Shown: in pieces, positions 35,291 to 45,406 of the stretch
Position numbering within the stretch: position 1 is the first letter of the stretch
How the letters are laid out: every line of letters begins with the position of its first letter
NCBI RefSeq assembly: GCF_003254745.1
Contig: NZ_QKXH01000006.1
Location: forward strand, 124,001-188,000
DNA from: Flavobacterium aquariorum
GTDB taxonomy: Bacteria; Bacteroidota; Bacteroidia; Flavobacteriales; Flavobacteriaceae
DNA length: 64,000 bases
Direction of reading: 5' to 3'
The notes under the pieces: model-generated
Seen by the model: the letters and a program-made list of their open reading frames with translations, nothing else
Told to the model about the DNA's origin: nothing
The model's database searches: none
Program-made: the position numbers and the translations under genes

Positions 35291-38200
35291 ATGAATAATT
35301 TTTCATTATCTATGGGTGGAAGGGCTTTTTGTTTCCTGTTTTTAATGGGTAACATCCTGTCTTTTTCCCCTATACAAGCCAAAAATTCACTACGCCATAA
35401 TCTAAGAACTGCTCAACAGTTTCAAGTTCAGGGAACTGTCACAGATGGTGGCAATCCTTTAGCTGGTGTAAGCATTTCGATAAAAGGGAAATCAATTGCC
35501 ACCGTAACGGATTATAATGGTCATTACACCCTTTCTGCCTCACCACAAGACATTTTAGTTTTTTCGTATATCGGATACCGAACACAACAGGTTTCCGTGC
35601 AAGGGCGAACCACAATCAACATCAGCTTACAGGAAAACACGACCAAACTTCAGGAGGTGAAGATTAATGCGGGATATTATTCGGTAAAGAACAGCGAACG
35701 AACTGGTAGCATTTCCAAAATAACTACCAAAGACATCGAGAAACAACCTGTTACCAATGTATTGGCCACGATGCAGGGGCGTATGGCGGGAGTAGATATC
35801 ACGCAAGACACAGGAACTCCCGGCGGTGGGTTTCAAATAAAGATACGAGGACTCAACAGTCTTCGTGAAGAAGGCAATGAGCCACTGTATATTATTGATG
35901 GCGTGCCGTATTCGTCGGAAGTCATCGGATACAGCAATACTACTAGTGGAATACCTACACCCACCAGTCCGTTAAACAGTATTAATCCCAACGATATTGA
36001 GAGCATAGAAGTCCTCAAAGATGCCGATGCAACGGCTATCTACGGTTCACGCGGTGCCAATGGTGTGGTACTGATTACCACCAAAAAAGGTAAGGCAGGA
36101 AAAACCAATGTAACAGTTTCTGCCTCCTCAGGAATTGGAAAAGTTACCAAAATGATAGACCTGATGGATACCCAGCAGTATCTGGAAATGAGAAGACAGG
36201 GTTTTGCCAATGATGGTGTTACTACATATCCCGATTGGGCGTATGACATTAATGGAACCTGGGATCAAAACCGTTATACCGATTGGCAGAAAGAACTTTT
36301 GGGCGGAACTGCGGTAATTACCAATATGCAGGCGTCTGTATCGGGCGGTTCCGATTTAACTCAATACCTGTTGAGTGGTACGTATCACACTGAAACAACG
36401 GTACTCCCGGGAGATTTTGAGTACGATAAAGCGGCTGTCCATTTTAGCATGAACCATAGGAGTGAAGATAAAAAGTTTAAACTCACTTTTTCAACAGGCT
36501 ATACCGCCCAAGACAATGTACAGCCTGAAACCGATATTAGCCGCACTGCACGAAATCTGGCTCCAAATGCCCCCGTTTTATATGATGCCGACGGTAACCT
36601 GAATTTTGAAAACAGTACCTTTAGAAATCCATTGGCAGCACTTCGCGCCATCACCACTGCAAAAACAAATGATCTTATTGCCAATACCGTACTTAGCTAT
36701 CAAATATCCCCCAGTTGGGAACTCAAGGCTAACTTAGGCTTAACGGATTTAAAGAATGCAGAACAGCGACTATTGCCTTCGACGATGTATGATCCTGCCT
36801 ATGGATTGGGAAGTAACCGCTCATCGATGTTTTCCAACAATACTCAAAGAAAATCATGGATTGTGGAACCACAACTCCGCTGGAACCATGATTTTGGAAT
36901 AAGTAAAATTGACATACTGGTGGGGGGTACTGCGCAGCAGCAAACTTCTTCAAGGCTGTACCAGTTCGGATATGGTTTTGCCAGCAACAGCCAGATTACA
37001 GATATAGCTTCTGCCACGCAAAAATCCATTTATGTAAGCGATGAAACTCTGTATAAATATCAAGCCTTTTTTGGGCGGCTCAATTACAATTGGGATCAAA
37101 AATACATTGTGAATATAACAGGAAGAAGGGACGGCTCCAGCCGATTTGGTCCAGGTAAGCAGTTTGCCGCTTTTGGAGCTGTGGGAGCCGCATGGCTGTT
37201 CTCGAAGGAAAATTTCCTCAAGGAAAACACCGTTTTTAGTTTTGGAAAGCTTAGAGCGAGTTATGGGAGTTCGGGCAGTGATCAAATAGGGGATTATCAG
37301 TATTTGGATACTTATACATCCTCTGGTCTAAACTATAATGGTGCCATCGGTTTGGATCCTACACGACTCTACAATCCGGATTTTAGTTGGGAAATCAATA
37401 AAAAATTGGAAGCTGCATTGGAAATGGGGCTTCTAAGTGATCGCATATTCTTTACGCTGGCTTGGTATCGAAATCGATCGTCCAATCAGCTGGTGGGAAT
37501 TCCTTTGCCTGGCACCACTGGATTCAGCTCTATTAATGCCAATTTAAACGCGACCGTCCAAAATATGGGTCTGGAATTTACACTGCGAACCTTAAATTTT
37601 GAAAGTAGCAATTTTAAATGGACAACTAACTTTAATATCTCGGCTTCCCACAACAAACTGCTTTCTTTTCCGGGACTCGAAGGATCTACTTATTCTAATC
37701 GCTATGTTATCGGAGAATCTACAAGCATTGTAAAGACATATCAGTTAAATGGGGTCAATCCGCAAACCGGACTCTATGAAGTGGAAGATATCAATAAAGA
37801 TGGAATGATTACTTCTTTGGAAGACAAAAAAAATATTGAGGATCTCACTCCAAAATATTTCGGAGGTTTAGAAAACCAGTTTCAATATGGAAATTGGCAA
37901 TTGGATTTTCTTTTTCAATTTGTAAAACAGAAAAATTATGACTACAGTCCCAGCGTTCCTGGAGGAAGTTTCTTTAATCAGCATTCGGATATGACCAATG
38001 CATGGCAACATGCAGGCGATCAAGTTCCCTTTCAAATGAATACATCAGGTGAAAATGGGGATGCCGTAAATGCCTATTATAATTATCTGGACAGTAATGC
38101 CTCCATTGTAGATGCCTCTTTTATTCGATTAAAAAATGTTGCACTAAGTTATGACTTGCCACAACAGGCCATCAAAGGGGTGCACTGCAAAATCTCACTG

Positions 38201-38317
38201 CTGGGACAGAATGTGTTAACATTTACCCCATACAAAGGCGGTGATCCCGAATTTAAATATACTGCCTACCTGCCTCCGTTAAGAATAATCACGGCTGGCG
38301 TACAGCTTACTTTTTAA
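35291..38317 (+). CDS. susC: SusC/RagA family TonB-linked outer-membrane transporter
   Basis: A 1008-residue protein with a signal peptide, then a CarboxypepD_reg-like domain (VQGTVTDGGNPLAGVSISIK, YIGYRTQQV). The TonB plug follows (PVTNVLATMQGRMAGVDITQ, IRGLNSL, SIEVLKDADATAIYGSRGAN). A 22-strand beta-barrel fills the rest and ends in QLTF. With the SusD partner 17 bases downstream it forms a gated outer-membrane import complex driven by TonB. The operon also carries a peptidase and has no glycoside hydrolase, so peptides are a more likely cargo than glycans. This is inference from neighbours. Confidence 0.95.
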   Translation: MNNFSLSMGGRAFCFLFLMGNILSFSPIQAKNSLRHNLRTAQQFQVQGTVTDGGNPLAGVSISIKGKSIATVTDYNGHYTLSASPQDILVFSYIGYRTQQVSVQGRTTINISLQENTTKLQEVKINAGYYSVKNSERTGSISKITTKDIEKQPVTNVLATMQGRMAGVDITQDTGTPGGGFQIKIRGLNSLREEGNEPLYIIDGVPYSSEVIGYSNTTSGIPTPTSPLNSINPNDIESIEVLKDADATAIYGSRGANGVVLITTKKGKAGKTNVTVSASSGIGKVTKMIDLMDTQQYLEMRRQGFANDGVTTYPDWAYDINGTWDQNRYTDWQKELLGGTAVITNMQASVSGGSDLTQYLLSGTYHTETTVLPGDFEYDKAAVHFSMNHRSEDKKFKLTFSTGYTAQDNVQPETDISRTARNLAPNAPVLYDADGNLNFENSTFRNPLAALRAITTAKTNDLIANTVLSYQISPSWELKANLGLTDLKNAEQRLLPSTMYDPAYGLGSNRSSMFSNNTQRKSWIVEPQLRWNHDFGISKIDILVGGTAQQQTSSRLYQFGYGFASNSQITDIASATQKSIYVSDETLYKYQAFFGRLNYNWDQKYIVNITGRRDGSSRFGPGKQFAAFGAVGAAWLFSKENFLKENTVFSFGKLRASYGSSGSDQIGDYQYLDTYTSSGLNYNGAIGLDPTRLYNPDFSWEINKKLEAALEMGLLSDRIFFTLAWYRNRSSNQLVGIPLPGTTGFSSINANLNATVQNMGLEFTLRTLNFESSNFKWTTNFNISASHNKLLSFPGLEGSTYSNRYVIGESTSIVKTYQLNGVNPQTGLYEVEDINKDGMITSLEDKKNIEDLTPKYFGGLENQFQYGNWQLDFLFQFVKQKNYDYSPSVPGGSFFNQHSDMTNAWQHAGDQVPFQMNTSGENGDAVNAYYNYLDSNASIVDASFIRLKNVALSYDLPQQAIKGVHCKISLLGQNVLTFTPYKGGDPEFKYTAYLPPLRIITAGVQLTF

Positions 38318-38334
38318 CCTTAATACATACAGCC

Positions 38335-39753
38335 ATGATATATATACTTATTATTTTTAAAAAGCTACTTCATAAAAGTGCTAAAGAATTGACTGCTAAT
38401 AGTTGTTTGCTTATAGCGGTATGTCTAACACTAGCTGGCTGCGACAGCTTTGTGGAAGTGGATCTTCCTGCTTCACAACTGACAGCCAAAACCGTGTTCG
38501 AAGATGCAGGAACTGCTAATGCCGCAATGGCGGGTTTGTATGCCAAAATGAGAGATGGCGGCTTGTTAAATGGAAATTCAAATGGTGTTTCCTGTAATCT
38601 TGGCCTCTACGCCGATGAATTTGACTACTACTACGCATATGACGTAAGCAATTTTTATACCAATTCGCTATTTCCTGGTGAACTAGGTGTAAACGATATC
38701 TGGAACAAGAGTTACAGCCAGATTTATAGCGCCAATGCAGTTCTTGAAGGATTGGATAATTCCATATCCATTGCCGAAGCCAATAAAAAACAGTTGCAAG
38801 GGGAAGCTATCTTTGTGAGGGCATTGCTTCATTTTTATCTGTTAAATCTCTATGGCGATATTCCTTATATCACCACAACGGATTATCTGCTGAACAGCAA
38901 AGTGTCCAGAATGCCAGCCGATAAAATCTACAGCCTAATTCTGATGGACCTGAACAAAGCTGTTGAATTACTATCAGAGGATTATGTTTCGCCTGAGCGC
39001 ATTCTTCCCAACCGAAGTACTGCTAAAGCACTTTTGGCAAGGGTCTATTTGTATATGGGAATGTATCCTGAAGCATCCAATGCCGCCTCTTCTGTGATTA
39101 ATAATCCACTCTATAGCTGGGAAACGGATTTGGATAAAATCTTTCTAAAAGGAAGCAGTACTACAATCTGGCAATTTATGCCTAACACCTCCGACAGTAA
39201 TACTGCAGAGGGTAGTCTGTACATTTTTACTTCTGGTCCACCACCGGTCGTGGGACTTAAACCGGAGTTTGTAAATGCTTTTGAGCAGGGTGATCAGAGA
39301 AAAACGCATTGGACAACCGAAGTAACTGATGGAGTCTCCACGTGGTACCATGCCTCTAAATATAAACAACAATCGACGACCCCGAGTTCAGTGGAATATT
39401 CCATAGTGTTTCGTTTAGCGGAACTATATTTGATTCGAGCCGAGGCCAGAGTTTATCAGGGCGATCTGATTGGGGCGAAGGAGGATCTAAATCGGATTAG
39501 AACAACGGCAGGACTTAACCCTACAAATGCTGTGACAGCCGAGGATATTAAAACCGATATTCTTAATCAGAGGCGTTTTGAATTGTTTACTGAATTTGGG
39601 CAACGTTTTTTTGATTTAAAACGAACTGGAAAACTGGACGAAATACTATCTGTATCCAAACCGGGATGGAATACTACTGATAGTTTGTGGCCATTACCTG
39701 CTCTTGAATTGAATTCCAATCCAAATCTTAATCCACAAAACCCGGGATATTAA
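38335..39753 (+). CDS. susD: SusD/RagB family surface lipoprotein
   Basis: A 472-residue lipoprotein with lipobox LTLAGCDSF near residue 35, preceded by an unusually long N-region. It has the helical TPR-like SusD fold: FVRALLHFYLLNLYGDIPYI, STAKALLARVYLYMGMYPEA, LAELYLIRAEARVYQG, LNQRRFELFTEFGQRFFDLK. It forms the lid of the SusC barrel. The start at 38335 is one of few options; a later ATG would cut the signal. Confidence 0.93.
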   Translation: MIYILIIFKKLLHKSAKELTANSCLLIAVCLTLAGCDSFVEVDLPASQLTAKTVFEDAGTANAAMAGLYAKMRDGGLLNGNSNGVSCNLGLYADEFDYYYAYDVSNFYTNSLFPGELGVNDIWNKSYSQIYSANAVLEGLDNSISIAEANKKQLQGEAIFVRALLHFYLLNLYGDIPYITTTDYLLNSKVSRMPADKIYSLILMDLNKAVELLSEDYVSPERILPNRSTAKALLARVYLYMGMYPEASNAASSVINNPLYSWETDLDKIFLKGSSTTIWQFMPNTSDSNTAEGSLYIFTSGPPPVVGLKPEFVNAFEQGDQRKTHWTTEVTDGVSTWYHASKYKQQSTTPSSVEYSIVFRLAELYLIRAEARVYQGDLIGAKEDLNRIRTTAGLNPTNAVTAEDIKTDILNQRRFELFTEFGQRFFDLKRTGKLDEILSVSKPGWNTTDSLWPLPALELNSNPNLNPQNPGY

Positions 39754-39760
39754 AATCATT

Positions 39761-42412
39761 ATGAAAGCAATACTAATAATAAGAAAAAAAATTGACTTCG
39801 AAATTTTGAGTTTAGTATTGGCTACACTTCTTTTGTTACTGTCCTGTCCCTGTATGGGGCAGGTACAACGAAAGAAGGCATTAACCGAGAACGATTACCA
39901 GAGATGGGGAACACTAGAAGTAAAAGCCATTTCTGACCAAGGGAAATGGGCAAGTTATGCGATGCGTTACGAAAACCACAGTGATACTTTATTTGTGCAG
40001 AACATCGCTAAAAATAAAAGCTATGTTTTCCCAAAAGGAAATGACGGTCGTTTTGGAGGGGAACAACTCTTTGCTTTTCTAGCTCCCGATTCAAAACTAA
40101 AAGTAATGGAGCTGCCCACAGGCAAAATTGCGGTATATGATAATGTTAAGCGGTATGAGCTGGCAAAGGATGGCCAATATATAATCACCCTGAATAAAGG
40201 ATACGGTGAAAGATGCCTGATGCAGATACGCAACTCTAACGGGAAGGTAATTGACAGTATCGAAGGTATCTCTGAATATGCGTTAAATGCAGATAAGGAT
40301 GCAATTATGTATACTTCGAGTCAAAAGGATTATAGCGAGCTAGGGATTATTCATTTTGCTCGCTATTCACATACTGCTATTTCAAAAGCAAACGGCAGTC
40401 ACTTTTTTAACTTGATGTGGGCTAAGGACTCTAAATCGGTGGCTTTTTTACGGGAGACAGATTCAGCTACTAAGGAAGTTACCGTGAATTATTATAGAAT
40501 TGCTGATAAAAAGCTCTTCTCACTGGATTATGCCTCTAAAGCGGATTCAAAGAATATGGAAGTTTTTAAAAGGACCACATATGCCATTTCCGACGATGGA
40601 AAAAAAGTATTTTTTATGGTAGCCAAAAAGAAGGATCCTAATGCAGAAAAACCGGATGTGCCTGAAATTTGGCACGGCAACGACAAATGGCTTTATGCAG
40701 ACAGACAACGGCAGCAGACTGAGGGTGATATTCCCAAAATAGCTCTCTGGTATCCTGATACGGGTTTGTATTTACAGATCAGCGATGACGAGCTGCCGTC
40801 CATTATGTTGAGCGGACAACAGGGGTATGCTGTTTTATACAATAAATTTTCCTATGGCCTGCAATCCAAGTATTATGAGGAAGCGGATTTTTACCTAACC
40901 GATCTAAAGAATGGTTCCAAAGAGCTGATACTGAAAAAGCAATCCGTTGATTTGAACCAGATGGGCTTTGATCCTTTCAGCAACAGAATACTGTATTATC
41001 GGGAAAGTAATTGGTGGATGTATGATCCTGTGGAAAAAACACATACCAACCTGACTAAAAAAGTTACAACTCACTGGGACAACTATAATACTTCTGATGC
41101 TCCCCATCAATTTGGAGCCTATGGCAATCCGGGCTGGACCAATGATGGAAAGAATGTTTTATTGTATGATGCCAATGATATCTGGCTGGTGGCTATCGAT
41201 GGTTCTTCTTCCAAGCGATTAACCAGAGGATACGAGAAAAACATAGTTTACAGGATAACTCCCATTGAATATGACTGGCGATCACAGAGTAACTATGATG
41301 GAAGGAACCCCACCATTTTTGATCTATCCAAAGACCTGCTGCTCGAAGCCACCAATAGAGAAAACTGGTCAACGGGATATTTTATTTACAATGATAAATC
41401 GAAAGAACAACCCATAGTATATGAAGCTAGTAAAATAGATGAAATCCGTAAGAGTAAAAACAGTGCTTATATCTTCCAGACTCAAACTTTCAATCAGTCG
41501 CCGCGATTGGAATTCAGAAGGAAAAACCAGACCGCTTCCAAAATTTTATTTCAGTCCAACAAACAGCAAAAAGAGTATTCTTTTGGGAAATCAGAATTAC
41601 TGTATTACTACAATAGTAAAGGTCAAAAACTAAAAGCGGCGCTGTTCTATCCTGCCCATTATAACCCAACAAAAAAATATCCAATGGTAGTCCATATCTA
41701 TGATGTAATGTCTGATGAACTTCATCAGTATGTCAATCCCAGCTTCTTGAATCGGGAGGGTTTTAATGTAACCAATTATACGCTCAATGGTTATTTTGTG
41801 CTGATGCCCGATATCATCTACCAGATGGGTAATCCTGGAAGTTCGGCCGTTGATTGTGTAACAGCCGGAGTCAATGCGGTTACAGGCAAAGGATTGGTGG
41901 ATAAAGATAAGATCGGTTTGTTCGGGCATTCTTTCGGGGGTTATGAAACCAATTTCATCATATCGCAGACCAATATTTTTAAAGCCGCCGTTTCCGGAGC
42001 CGGAGTGAGCGACATCATTTCTTATTACTTTAATATCAGCAGGAATGGTTATTTTCAGTCTGATATGTGGCGATTTGAAAATCAGCAGTTCCGCATTGGA
42101 AAATCGCTGTATGAAGATAAGGAAGCATATGTCAGCAACTCACCCATTATGCACGCCGAAAACGTAAAAATCCCGCTGTTGCTATGGGCAGGTAAAAATG
42201 ACAGGATTATTCCGTGGAATCAAAGCATTGCCTTTTATCTAGCGCTTCGAAAATTGGGAGTTTCAACCCAGATGCTCGTTTATCCTGACGAAGACCATTC
42301 ACTAGAGAATCCAGAAAACCAGAAGAATCTCAGTCAGCGAATGATGGAATGGTTTGATTATTGGATGAAAGGGGAAGCTGAATTTAAAGCAGTATCAAAA
42401 GAAACGGAATAG
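39761..42412 (+). CDS. exported S9 family (prolyl-oligopeptidase-like) serine peptidase
   Basis: An 883-residue protein with an N-terminal hydrophobic signal (ATLLLLLSCPCMGQV, possibly a lipobox). A beta-propeller of roughly 550 residues follows, then an alpha/beta-hydrolase peptidase domain. The catalytic Ser is in GLFGHSFGGYETNF, the Asp in WAGKNDRIIPW, and the His in YPDEDHSLEN. It follows susD by seven bases, so uptake and peptide cleavage are coupled. Expected location is the periplasm or cell surface. Confidence 0.93.
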   Translation: MKAILIIRKKIDFEILSLVLATLLLLLSCPCMGQVQRKKALTENDYQRWGTLEVKAISDQGKWASYAMRYENHSDTLFVQNIAKNKSYVFPKGNDGRFGGEQLFAFLAPDSKLKVMELPTGKIAVYDNVKRYELAKDGQYIITLNKGYGERCLMQIRNSNGKVIDSIEGISEYALNADKDAIMYTSSQKDYSELGIIHFARYSHTAISKANGSHFFNLMWAKDSKSVAFLRETDSATKEVTVNYYRIADKKLFSLDYASKADSKNMEVFKRTTYAISDDGKKVFFMVAKKKDPNAEKPDVPEIWHGNDKWLYADRQRQQTEGDIPKIALWYPDTGLYLQISDDELPSIMLSGQQGYAVLYNKFSYGLQSKYYEEADFYLTDLKNGSKELILKKQSVDLNQMGFDPFSNRILYYRESNWWMYDPVEKTHTNLTKKVTTHWDNYNTSDAPHQFGAYGNPGWTNDGKNVLLYDANDIWLVAIDGSSSKRLTRGYEKNIVYRITPIEYDWRSQSNYDGRNPTIFDLSKDLLLEATNRENWSTGYFIYNDKSKEQPIVYEASKIDEIRKSKNSAYIFQTQTFNQSPRLEFRRKNQTASKILFQSNKQQKEYSFGKSELLYYYNSKGQKLKAALFYPAHYNPTKKYPMVVHIYDVMSDELHQYVNPSFLNREGFNVTNYTLNGYFVLMPDIIYQMGNPGSSAVDCVTAGVNAVTGKGLVDKDKIGLFGHSFGGYETNFIISQTNIFKAAVSGAGVSDIISYYFNISRNGYFQSDMWRFENQQFRIGKSLYEDKEAYVSNSPIMHAENVKIPLLLWAGKNDRIIPWNQSIAFYLALRKLGVSTQMLVYPDEDHSLENPENQKNLSQRMMEWFDYWMKGEAEFKAVSKETE

Positions 42413-42430
42413 GGAATAAACATAAAAAAA

Positions 42431-42462
42431 TAATGCAGTTTTTCAAAAAAAAACTGCATTAT
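42431..42462. terminator. bidirectional terminator between convergent operons
   Basis: TAATGCAGTTTTT pairs exactly with AAAAACTGCATTA around a short loop. It lies between the S9 peptidase and DUF6520 genes. Confidence 0.8.
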
Positions 42463-42483
42463 CTTCATTGAAAAATGATTTTA

Positions 42484-42750
42484 CTAATTGCGGTGCAATT
42501 GTTGGTTACAAGAAGTTTTACTGCCACCATAGGCGATATTACCACCGCTGAGACAGGCAGGGCCATTACCTGGAGCACAGTTAACATCAGGAACTTCCTG
42601 ACAGTCGTTCACTGATGGATTGTGAATAAAAGCCGGAATCAATACATCGGCTTTACTTACTTCTGAAGTGTTAGTACTTACTGCACCAGCACTGGCCAGA
42701 GCAAATGCTGCAATTGGCAGCACAAACGCTCTTAAAATGGTTGTTTTCAT
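42484..42750 (-). CDS. DUF6520 family small exported protein
   Basis: An 88-residue protein: Sec-type signal (ILRAFVLPIAAFALASAGAV), then a short mature region of about 60 residues with four cysteines (NDCQEV, VNCAPG, PACLSG, TSCNQQ). These could form two disulfides. DUF6520 proteins are small, often multi-copy, exported proteins in Flavobacteriia. It sits beside a MauE/DoxX-type redox membrane protein, which fits disulfide formation. Whether it is a signal peptide, toxin-like peptide or structural protein is unknown. Confidence 0.75.
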   Translation of the reverse strand: MKTTILRAFVLPIAAFALASAGAVSTNTSEVSKADVLIPAFIHNPSVNDCQEVPDVNCAPGNGPACLSGGNIAYGGSKTSCNQQLHRN

Positions 42751-42855
42751 AATATTAAAATTTAAATTAATAGAATTTTGATCTACTCTTTTCTACAGGT
42801 TTTCGATCGTTACTCCTGTCACCGGCCGGTATCTTTCAATAATATTTATACTTTA

Positions 42856-44334
42856 CTAAATTTTGGATTGGATTCTTTTCCCGTATCCGTATTTCAGTAT
42901 ATAATGTCCCGAAAGGATATACATCGCTGAATCGCCAGCGAAAAAGTTTTTCATTCGCCCCGCTTCTTCATCATACACGTAAAAACTCAAAAGATAAGTC
43001 TGTTTTGACAAATCATAAACGTCAACTACAGAAGCATACTTCCACACATCAATCTCTTCATATTTGCCTCGTAACAGGGAATTAACGAAAAGTAAGTTAC
43101 CCCGTACTGTTGTGTGACGATTAACCATATACGGTGGTGCTGCCAATTTTATGTCCCCGGATTGTTTTATTTTTACCACTTCTAATTTTGCTTTAGTAGT
43201 AGTGTCAATGGTATTGGCGCGATGCTCAACGGTTAGGTTTTCCTTTGTAATAATATATTGGTTGCGATAGTAGTAAGTGTAAATCAGTTTATGCAATGTG
43301 GCGCTATATTGTAGTGTACCATCGGTATCAAAAATTCCTTCCATCTGTTTTTGCAACACCTGTGGATTGTATTTGATTTTTGGATTCTCATAGTTGTTGG
43401 CAATCCCCAGAATATTTTCTCCTGTTGGAGGTTTTTGGGTTCGAAAAGCCAGTTGCTTATCATTGATAAAGACTATATCTGAAAAATAGAATTGTTTTTC
43501 CATCATTACTTTGGCTTTCCAGTGGGAAATCAAACCTCTGTAAATGACAGGAACCGTCCCATCAATTACATAGAAATATGGAGCGTTAATCCGAATCTCG
43601 ACTGCCTTAAAATTAAAATTCTCACGGTCAAGTTGTATAGTATGCTTCTTTTTACTTTTTAAATTGGAATCAATTTCAAGAATCTGTAAAGGAGCCAAAC
43701 GATTGGCTAAATAAATTTTATTTTTATTAGTACCAGCAACATAATAAGATGTATTTCTTAAATCAATGCTGCCTACTTTGGCAGCCGTAGCCTGTGGAAA
43801 GCGTCTAATAAAAGGGTTTTCCTTTTGCATAATATCTTCTGAGAAGAGAAATAATCCTGTTATTACCAAAACGCTTCCTAAAACTAACAAGGATAGTCGA
43901 ATCAGAATGCGGTTATTCATGGATCGCAATAAAATGGCGAATATTGCCAAAAACAGGAATGCCAGATTAAAAATAAGATGTTCTTTCCATCCTAACTTTT
44001 CCAAAATACCACCGCATGAACAGGGAATAAAATAACTGAAGTGCAGTATGATAACTATATAAGTAGTAAACATACTCATCAAGGCTACTGCAGCACATAA
44101 AGCAAAATATCTAAATCTAGGGACACTCAGTAGAACTGCTATAATCAGTTCCAGAACAATTACTGTAATAGACACAAAATCTGCAAAGGGACTTAAAAGG
44201 GGAGACTGTCCCAACTGAGCCTGAAAGTTTTCAAAATCCAATAGTTTACTGACTGCTGCATAGACAAAAAGTATAATATAGAGCAAACAAGTAAACTCTA
44301 AAAACAAGTTCTGTATTTTGATATTAAATCTCAT
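42856..44334 (-). CDS. MauE/DoxX family redox-associated membrane protein with large C-terminal domain
   Basis: A 492-residue protein. Four hydrophobic segments in the first 170 residues form a MauE/DoxX-like membrane domain. It carries the cysteine motif FIPCSCGGILEKLGWKEHL, typical of MauE proteins linked to disulfide chemistry. A further membrane helix (near residue 150) leads to about 300 residues of periplasmic beta-rich, propeller-like sequence (VGSIDLRNTSYYVAG, LQILEIDSNLKSK). An ATG 17 codons upstream is possible; 44334 starts the hydrophobic domain better. Predicted role: redox maturation or sensing of the DUF6520 protein. Confidence 0.75.
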   Translation of the reverse strand: MRFNIKIQNLFLEFTCLLYIILFVYAAVSKLLDFENFQAQLGQSPLLSPFADFVSITVIVLELIIAVLLSVPRFRYFALCAAVALMSMFTTYIVIILHFSYFIPCSCGGILEKLGWKEHLIFNLAFLFLAIFAILLRSMNNRILIRLSLLVLGSVLVITGLFLFSEDIMQKENPFIRRFPQATAAKVGSIDLRNTSYYVAGTNKNKIYLANRLAPLQILEIDSNLKSKKKHTIQLDRENFNFKAVEIRINAPYFYVIDGTVPVIYRGLISHWKAKVMMEKQFYFSDIVFINDKQLAFRTQKPPTGENILGIANNYENPKIKYNPQVLQKQMEGIFDTDGTLQYSATLHKLIYTYYYRNQYIITKENLTVEHRANTIDTTTKAKLEVVKIKQSGDIKLAAPPYMVNRHTTVRGNLLFVNSLLRGKYEEIDVWKYASVVDVYDLSKQTYLLSFYVYDEEAGRMKNFFAGDSAMYILSGHYILKYGYGKRIQSKI

Positions 44335-44446
44335 AGCTTCATAGATTTTAGTTCTACAAAGCAAAATTCTGAATTCAAAAGCCAAAACACTTGTCTTATT
44401 GGGAGCAAAACTTGTCCAAAACGGATAAGGTTTGAAAAGCTAAAAT

Positions 44447-45376
44447 TTAATCTTCCGGTACAGAAGTAGAACCGGTTTCATTTCGCTTTATTTCATATGG
44501 AGAAAAACCAAATCGTTTTTTAAAGGATTTTGAAAAATTGGGATAATCGTTAAAGCCATTCATCACCGATATATTTTTCAAAGGTATCGTAGTGTGTTCA
44601 ATCATAAAATAAGCTCTTTTCAAACGCTCATCATTATAAAACTGGTAAATACTGGTCTTAAAAAAATGACGAAAGCCATCTTTTAATTTATGTTCATTAG
44701 TACCAAATTCAGATGAAAGCACTTTTAGCGATGGAAGCGGTTCTTCAAGGTGTGACAATATATAGTCATAAAGTTTTTGAATCAATAGTGCATCAGCTTT
44801 TCGAGTTTTAAAATATTTCTCGTTTTCATTTTCGTACATCAAAGGACGATAAGAATCTTTACGTGCAGGAGTAACAAAATTTAATATAATTTCCGAACTA
44901 TTAACTAACCTTCCAATAGTACAGGAAACAGAAACAGGCAAATGTTCATTAGGTGTAAAATCTAAAGCAATAGTTGTAGGCAATGAAACATTTGCATCGA
45001 GTACATCATGAAGTTGTTGCAAAGAAACTGTAGTAATAATGCCCGCCAAAGGCAGGTCTATCAATTCGGATTCCGAATAACCTAAAAAATAAGCAATTTC
45101 AGGAGTAAAGCTCTTGATTGAAAAAGAGACATCTAAAACAAGTGTACTTTGAGCTATAAATTGAAGTTTTCTATGGGCATTAACATAGCCGACATTAAAA
45201 ATCGACTCTTTCATTTCTTCCGCAACCATATTAATTAAAACAACAAGCGTTTCCAATTCTTCATCATTGGAACTTAAGGGAATGCGACTGTTAAAATTGC
45301 CACGTGCCATCTCAAATAGCATTTGATGAATGGTAACAATACGTTCTTCGTTGTATGCTTTTTTCATAAGATTCAA
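44447..45376 (-). CDS. AraC family regulator with N-terminal PAS-like domain
   Basis: A 309-residue protein. The first 60 residues are helical and HAMP-like (MLFEMARGNFNSRIPLSSND). A PAS-like domain follows (STLVLDVSFSIKSFTPEIAY, FLGYSESELIDLPLAGII). The C-terminal AraC DNA-binding domain is complete (SSEFGTNEHKLKDGFRHFFK and NFSKSFKKRFGFSPYEIKR). No membrane segment, so cytoplasmic sensing is expected. Another start at 45367 is possible. It follows the STAS-like gene by 30 bases, and its likely binding sites are the 21-bp-spaced repeats at 45846-45927 and 34364-34405. Confidence 0.88.
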   Translation of the reverse strand: MNLMKKAYNEERIVTIHQMLFEMARGNFNSRIPLSSNDEELETLVVLINMVAEEMKESIFNVGYVNAHRKLQFIAQSTLVLDVSFSIKSFTPEIAYFLGYSESELIDLPLAGIITTVSLQQLHDVLDANVSLPTTIALDFTPNEHLPVSVSCTIGRLVNSSEIILNFVTPARKDSYRPLMYENENEKYFKTRKADALLIQKLYDYILSHLEEPLPSLKVLSSEFGTNEHKLKDGFRHFFKTSIYQFYNDERLKRAYFMIEHTTIPLKNISVMNGFNDYPNFSKSFKKRFGFSPYEIKRNETGSTSVPED

Positions 45377-45406
45377 CTCTTAATTCTTCTTTTAATAAAC
45401 TAAATC